From positions 37,527,234-37,591,233 of the forward strand of contig JBCFYV010011164.1 in assembly GCA_039000515.1 (NCBI GenBank): a DNA stretch of 64,000 nt, in the 5' to 3' direction. The notes under the pieces are model-generated. The model worked only from the letters and a program-made list of their open reading frames with translations, made no database searches and had not been told where the DNA came from. Origin of the DNA: Timema cristinae (taxonomy: Eukaryota; Arthropoda; Insecta; Phasmatodea; Timematidae). The position numbers and the translations under genes were made by a program. Positions within the stretch are counted from its first letter, which is position 1. Each line of letters opens with the position of its first letter. Shown here piece by piece: positions 59,103-64,000 of the stretch.

Positions 59103-59205
59103 CTGAAAATTTAAAAATGACACCGGACACGGGAATCGAATTCAAATCGATCCAAAGGTCCCGGGTTCAATTCGCGTGTCCAGGTGTCATTTTTCAATTT
59201 TCAGA
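59103..59205 (+). repeat. Group E palindromic tRNA-like element
   Basis: Inverted arms: left aaaaatgacaccggacacgg, then gaatcgaa; right (reverse read) aaaaatgacacctggacacg, then cgaattgaa. The right arm holds a B-box-like cgggttcaattcg. The A-box region is lost, unlike the copy at 49261. Confidence 0.65.
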
Positions 59206-59459
59206 ATAAAACTTTTAATTGAAAAGTTACTAAATCTTATCAGTAAGCCTGTGTGCATTAGTTATTAATATAGTCTTTAGGTAACAAATAAGAAAATTTT
59301 CTTGGCCCTTGAAACTGACAAGATCTAGAAAAATAATTAATAAGTGGTGTTATGTGACAACAAAAATCCAAGGTAGCTTCGACTTCGAGTCTTCTTCACA
59401 AGTTTCAAGATTCACTTCGACTTCGTTTCGCATTTAAAAAGTGGCCTTCGCACACCTCA

Positions 59460-61500
59460 AATTATTATTCCTATCTATTAATAACACAAATAATATAGTT
59501 AAATGCTATCACTGTTGGCCGCAAAGAAATATGTTTGAATTTTCTAAACTGTTTTTCTAACCAATATCAAGGTATATGTTAGATTTTATCTGTATGTTCT
59601 ACAAAAATGAACATTTTTTAAGTATTGTAATAATTGATTTTTCCCGGCTAGAGGTTTATTATTAAATTTTAATTTGCATCTTACTAAAGTATTTTATAAT
59701 TTAATTCCAAAGAAAGGACATTTTGAAGATGAATAAAAATAGCATCGTCCAACATTGACTGTCATTGTTTATCTTAAAATCAACCACAGGGACGGCTTGA
59801 AATAATATTTTTTACAATTTAGAAAATAGAAACTAGCCCTTTCATTTAAATGATTTCTCAAACTTCTTTATCCAATGTTTAGCTCGATCCCATAATGTAA
59901 GGTTTGGTAAATAGTGAGAGAAAGTAAATCAGAATATTTACATAGGTTCATATTATTATTTAAGTCATTTTATATTAGTCCTGAGTAGCTTCCTACGCGC
60001 TAACACGCAGTATTTTGAGAACCTTTTAAAATAATTTCCAACCGCTATCTGCTATCTGATTGGTGATCTGCTCTCGTGATAAGGTTACAAGAAAAAAAAC
60101 TGAACAAAACACTTTTATCTAGACCCAGGGCACAGAGAAGGACCACAACTAGGTGGAAGCACAGGCACACGACCGAGGACGTGGGATTCTGAAATAGAAC
60201 TGACAAAATAAATTGTCGAATTTAATTATATTATTACATTTTTTTAATTTCGCTGCTACGCTATGCTGTGTGGTTTGGATGTTGGTGAGCTGAGTACGTC
60301 GAGTGGTACCAGACAGCAATAGCGTTATTTAGCCTTTTAGAAATTGGTCATTGCTTCTCTCAGTCACTGGGTGCCCTCTTCTCACCAACATCTGAATAAC
60401 TGAGTCGTAGGACTGATCGACGTGGCTTTGGAATAGATGAGCGTTGTGAGTTACAAAAACCAGTTGTGGATATCGATATTAAGTCTAACAAAGGATTAAA
60501 TATGTACGAGTTCACACGTGAAATTCAAATCTTTAAGTTTAAACCCTGATACTAATACAAAACATAAAAACGGTGACTCCCCTTGATATTCTATAAGCTC
60601 TTCGTGACTTTGAATTGAGTCATATCCGAATATAAATGCTGCTCTCCTAATATTTATCACGCTTCCCGTTTCTCCTCCTTCGTGGGAGCGAAGTTTTAGG
60701 GAGTTAAAATTAATTAAGACTTGTTTAAAATCGACGATCGGACAAGAACGATTATCCAACTTTTCCATAATTTTGATTTTTAATATTTTATTATCCTTAA
60801 ATATATTAAGTATAATGATGTAATCAATGAATCTGCTGAAAGGAAAGCCAGAAAAGTGCAGTTAAAATAATTATTTTCATTTTTAAATATATGTTAATGT
60901 CTGGGGTCCAAGACAAAACCTTGCCCAAAGCACATGACAAGCTAGTCACGGCACTGTCTGGACCCATGACTCAGCCCAGTCTGCTGAAACACACAGAGCA
61001 ACATGTAGATATGTTGACTCTCAGGTCATCCAAGATATGTCTGTGTAACTATCATTAATACAAGTTTAATCATTTAAAACGCCATATAATGAATCCCATA
61101 AAATCCCCATTATAATGCGTAGTATTGAAGATGCCGCGACTCACAAGTTTGGAATACCTACTATAAAATATCGGATAGCACAGGAAAACAACATATTGTC
61201 ATATTCATAACAATATACAATTTGTAAATAAATTAAAGGTCATGTCAACTGTAGAATCATTATGTCATAGAATGCTGACGCAAAGTGCACCAATCTTAGT
61301 GATTAAAAGTAAACTAAATATAACAGGCTGCCTTAAATATCGATTAGCGTATGGAACTACAAAAACATATCTAATAACTTTGGAAAAAGTCAGATAAGTT
61401 TCTTACTGTTAAGAGCTTAATGGTGCTTACTCCACAAACTTACCAACTAACATATTCTTGTTAGTATTAGAGCAGTTATTTCGTCTTCTAGTGATACTGC
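59460..61500. other. Intronic stretch before the second exon
   Basis: No transposon landmark seen. A 90-residue minus-strand frame (60496-60768) has no recognised domain. A GC-richer patch lies at 60890-61010. Nothing else supported. Confidence 0.45.
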
Positions 61501-61538
61501 AACAGAACAACTAATAGAGAAAGTTTCCTTTGTTCCAG

Positions 61539-61661
61539 ACCTTCCATACGCCAAGTTTCGGGGATGAGGAGTTCGATATTCCTCCAATCAACCCTCACCA
61601 GCATCAACAGGGTGGTAACCAACACACGCAGAACAACATGACATCTTATCAGCAGTCCCAG
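61539..61661 (+). CDS. TOX: TOX-family HMG-box protein, N-terminal signature exon
   Basis: Internal exon of 123 bases, 41 codons, phase 0 at both ends. It begins after the acceptor ctttgttccag and ends cag|gtacat, a weaker donor; reading on gives a stop within seven codons, which supports splicing here. Residues 1-17 read TFHTPSFGDEEFDIPPI, nearly identical to the TFHTPSLGDEEFEIPPI motif near the N terminus of vertebrate TOX3 and TOX4. Residues 18-41 are a Q/N/H-rich, probably disordered stretch (NPHQHQQGGNQ...QQSQ). TOX proteins are nuclear; the N-terminal part is linked to transcriptional activation and the single HMG box, encoded by later exons not in this window, binds DNA. Family recognition is firm; choosing between paralogues is not possible, and insects may have only one. 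Confidence 0.9.
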
Positions 61662-61782
61662 GTACATGAATGTAGCTACTAAAACAATGTATCTAAATAA
61701 TAGCCTTATTCCATACAAAGAATTTTTTTTTTTTTTTTTTACCATTAGGATCGCGTTCAAGTTTCCAATCGTAACCAAGGTG

Positions 61783-62064
61783 GGTGACCTGGTGGTCTAG
61801 GGGTAAGGTGTCAGACTTCTGTGCTGGCGGCCGGGGTTCAGTCCTAAGTCCCGGCACAGATTTATCTGATTTCCAAACCCTTCCTACACCTCTGACAAGA
61901 AATCTTGTGAATGTGTGGAATGCCAGGCCGCCACCGTGGTTTGGATTCCACTTAAACTGTAGGTCCTTCATTTCATCTCACAATCACCCTACCATTACAC
62001 ATTAGCGTAAGTGCGTATAACCCGAACGGGTAGTAAGACGTGGTGCTAATAATAATAATAATAA
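61783..62064 (+). repeat. SINE-A, full length, 121 bases after a TOX exon
   Basis: Plus-oriented, starting ggtgacctggtggtctaggg, with B-box-like ggggttcagtcct, body, shared tail and a short (AAT)n end. Perfect 10-bp duplication taaccaaggt at 61772-61781 and 62065-62074. Open frames on both strands at 61693-62005 run through it and are not genes. The little-diverged sequence suggests a recent insertion. Confidence 0.9.
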
Positions 62065-63086
62065 TAACCAAGGTATGTTTAATAGAAAGTCAAGTAACGT
62101 AAGCCATTTAATTTGAAGTGTTCAAATTCACTATAATTTTATACTTTAGCGCCACTTTTTTTTAATGTATTTACATCAATAGATTGCTTTTATTTTACTA
62201 GTTACTTAAGTTTAGTCCAGACGAGGAATGTTCTAGTATTATAAACACAATGCTAATGGATCTTCAAATGCTTGATAAGTATACAAATACTTATAAAAAA
62301 TCATCCATATTTTATGTTGAGTTATGACATGTGATTTTCAATAAATTATTTCAGTTATAAAATCATTAGTTATGCTGTAAATAAATAGCGATTATTACTA
62401 TGTGTAATTTTCACAACCGTATTAATGTATAGTAATTATGTAATTACTGAGATTTAAAATTTGATTTACACTCACATATATTTCAAAGCAAGTCACTTTC
62501 ATGCAGCATATAAATCATATAAAAGACTATATATAATATGCATTTTGCTTCATAATTTCTTATAATTACTCGATATATTTAGCATTATTGGTGAAATATG
62601 AAACAAAAAATTTAATTGCAGAAAAAAAATATTCAAAAATTTATAATATTTCCAATTCAGAGAGTTTAAATTGATAACGTGTTTAAATGGCACACCTGAC
62701 TGATTCGGAAGGCTGGGAATGGGAATGATTTGAAGCTTGAGTTACAGACAAAACCGGTACACTAAGAGTCCATCCACCATAGGAACGGTGGTAGCTTACA
62801 GCAGATGTAAAACGGTTAAAAGATAAACGTAATTAGAAACAAATTAATTTTTGTGAAAGTTGTAATTTCCAAAAGTAATAGCTCAACATATGGCTCGATA
62901 GATCATAGGGCTTGGCGAATGAATATATAAAAAAATATATCTACTTTTTCTGTCAGCTAGCACCACTCCTATGTCGAATAGTTATAGTTTACTCTCCTTT
63001 ATCTTGACAACTGCTCGCTAATTTACAATAACAAGTCTCCCCAAATTATATGTCTTCAGATAAAGTTTTTAAGGCTGGACATGGAT

Positions 63087-64000
63087 TCATCCATAGCGCA
63101 TAGATGACACTAAATAGCGTATAGTGCACTGTTCACAGTAAAAGTAAAATCTAATATTGTGAGTTAAAATTGTTCCTAAATATTTAAACTCATTAGCCCT
63201 GCCAAATGATATGTTGTTTGCAATAATCTTTAAATTATTGTCCCCAATCTGTGTTCTCTGTGTGAACATATACTTGATCTTTTCAGCATTCACTTCCAAA
63301 CCTATTTCTTTAATAGCTCCTGATAAAAATTTCTGCAGTTCTTAAAACCAAATTCCTTACTATTACCCCACAAAGCGTATCGTAATAGCTGCATTGTATC
63401 GTTTGATGTCAACCCTTCGTTTAGTTTCCTGCATTACCTTAATAGCATACTCTATGGTTAAGTTAAAAAAAAATGTAAAATATACATCTCAACCTATTTT
63501 GTAATATTAAATTATCTGATAAGTGACATCCAATCCGTACTCTGCCATGCGTATCAGTCAAACATACTTCAATTAGCTTAACAAGTGTTTTGGTTATCCC
63601 AAATGTAATTAAAATCTCATATAATTTATGTATTTAAACTGAATCGTAGGCCTTCTTTTTAATATATATATATAACTGACTAACCATAGTGTTGTAATCC
63701 CCTTTTTTCTAGTTCCTGGTGAATAGTAAAATTATGATCCGTTGTTGATCTATTTCATCGTAATCCAAACTGATCCCAATTATTTCCTTTGCGCATGACA
63801 TAAATCTCATAAAAATTAGATTAGATACAATTTTTTAGCACGGTGGTAGTAGTACGAGACCTCTATAGTTATTACACTCGAGTTTATTGCATTTTTTGAA
63901 AATAGGTATGATAATACCTTCCTTCTCTTCTTGTGGTAATACTTCATGGTACCATAGGAAATATAGCAATTTATTAATTTTTATTTCTAACGTTTCACCA
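63087..64000 (-). pseudogene. Non-LTR retrotransposon fragment, reverse transcriptase
   Basis: Minus strand, cut by the right edge. From about 63960 to 63700 broken frames read IIPIFKKCNKLE, CNNYRGL and then KIVSNLIFMRF, matching the fingers region (VPIFKKGDK..C.NYRGISLL) of LINE reverse transcriptases. Nearer 63310-63160 the frame reads KEIGLEVNAEKIKYMFTQRT, IGDNNLKIIANNISF and EFKYLGTIL, the region after the palm. The catalytic FADD-type segment between them is too decayed to read. The KEIGLEVNAE...TQRTQ...NNISF segment is shared with the fragment at 55890-56640, so both come from one LINE family. Stops and frameshifts show it is inactive. Confidence 0.8.

Larger units (their letters stand above)
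58293..59459. mobile_element. hAT-like element with two nested insertions
   Basis: Inverted ends: left ggtgtacgaaggttcgaaaa and right (reverse read) ggtgtgcgaaggccact, followed in both by gaagtcgaag/cttcgacttc motifs. The flanking sequence is ATT-rich, and a possible 8-bp duplication (aattatta) cannot be fixed exactly. Inside are a small palindromic MITE (58509-58625) and a group E tRNA-like palindrome (59103-59205). No transposase frame is visible. Confidence 0.65.
31566..61538 (+). other. TOX: TOX intron, 29,973 bases
   Basis: Bounded by gtaagac on the left and tgttccag on the right, between two phase-0 exons. A branch-point-like ctaat lies at 61511-61515, about 24 bases before the acceptor AG. 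The contents are mainly repeats, annotated separately. I found no other convincing exon inside, but exons this short can be missed by eye, so a cassette exon cannot be excluded. Confidence 0.75.
61662..64000 (+). other. TOX: Start of the next TOX intron
   Basis: From the gtacatg donor to the window edge with no further exon recognised. It holds a SINE-A (61783-62064), an AT-rich blank (62075-63085) and a LINE fragment (63087-64000). Confidence 0.65.

Noticed and set aside
60496..60768. 90-residue minus-strand frame as a gene nested in the TOX intron
   Set aside because: No domain, no initiation context and no supporting neighbours.

Overview
This is a eukaryotic, AT-rich (roughly one-third GC) stretch of large-genome animal DNA with very few coding bases. 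Insect origin is clear from the transposon families. A stick insect of the genus Timema is my best guess (about 0.6), because translated fragments of the commonest SINE here (for example YPHLRGRRVEN and SCALDHAATEAS) look like the spurious SINE-derived peptides I remember from Timema gene predictions. That is recollection, not a database search.

Gene content. I can support one protein-coding gene, on the + strand, and only two of its exons lie here: 31497-31565 (23 codons) and 61539-61661 (41 codons). Both are phase 0 at both ends and are separated by a 29,973-base intron. Joined, they read ...GYNMGDQ|TFHTPSFGDEEFDIPPI..., which matches the conserved N-terminal motif of the TOX family of HMG-box nuclear proteins (the TOX3/TOX4-like form). 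The start codon, the HMG box and the stop codon lie outside the window. Nearly everything else is intron or upstream DNA.

Layout. 1-31496 is DNA upstream of the first visible exon, with old SINEs, a Harbinger-like element (16393-16946), a 1.39-kb minisatellite of 30-bp units (21162-22551) and a palindromic MITE split by a SINE (28736-29388). 31566-61538 is the giant intron. It holds more SINEs, a (CATA)n array (39003-39191), partial hAT-like sequence (from 42055), a block of nested elements (49037-50494), decayed Tc1/mariner-type transposons (51497-51760 and 52835-54129), a LINE reverse-transcriptase fragment (55890-56640) and a hAT-like element carrying two smaller elements (58293-59459). 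61662-64000 is the next intron, with a SINE 121 bases after the exon and a second LINE fragment running off the right edge.

The repeats show a history. At least two SINE families with different tRNA-like heads end in the same 3' tail (core gaacgggtagtaagacg), which suggests a shared LINE partner. Target-site duplications are legible for several copies and give the order of insertion. No bacterial-type features, CRISPR arrays, rRNA genes or convincing functional tRNA genes are present.
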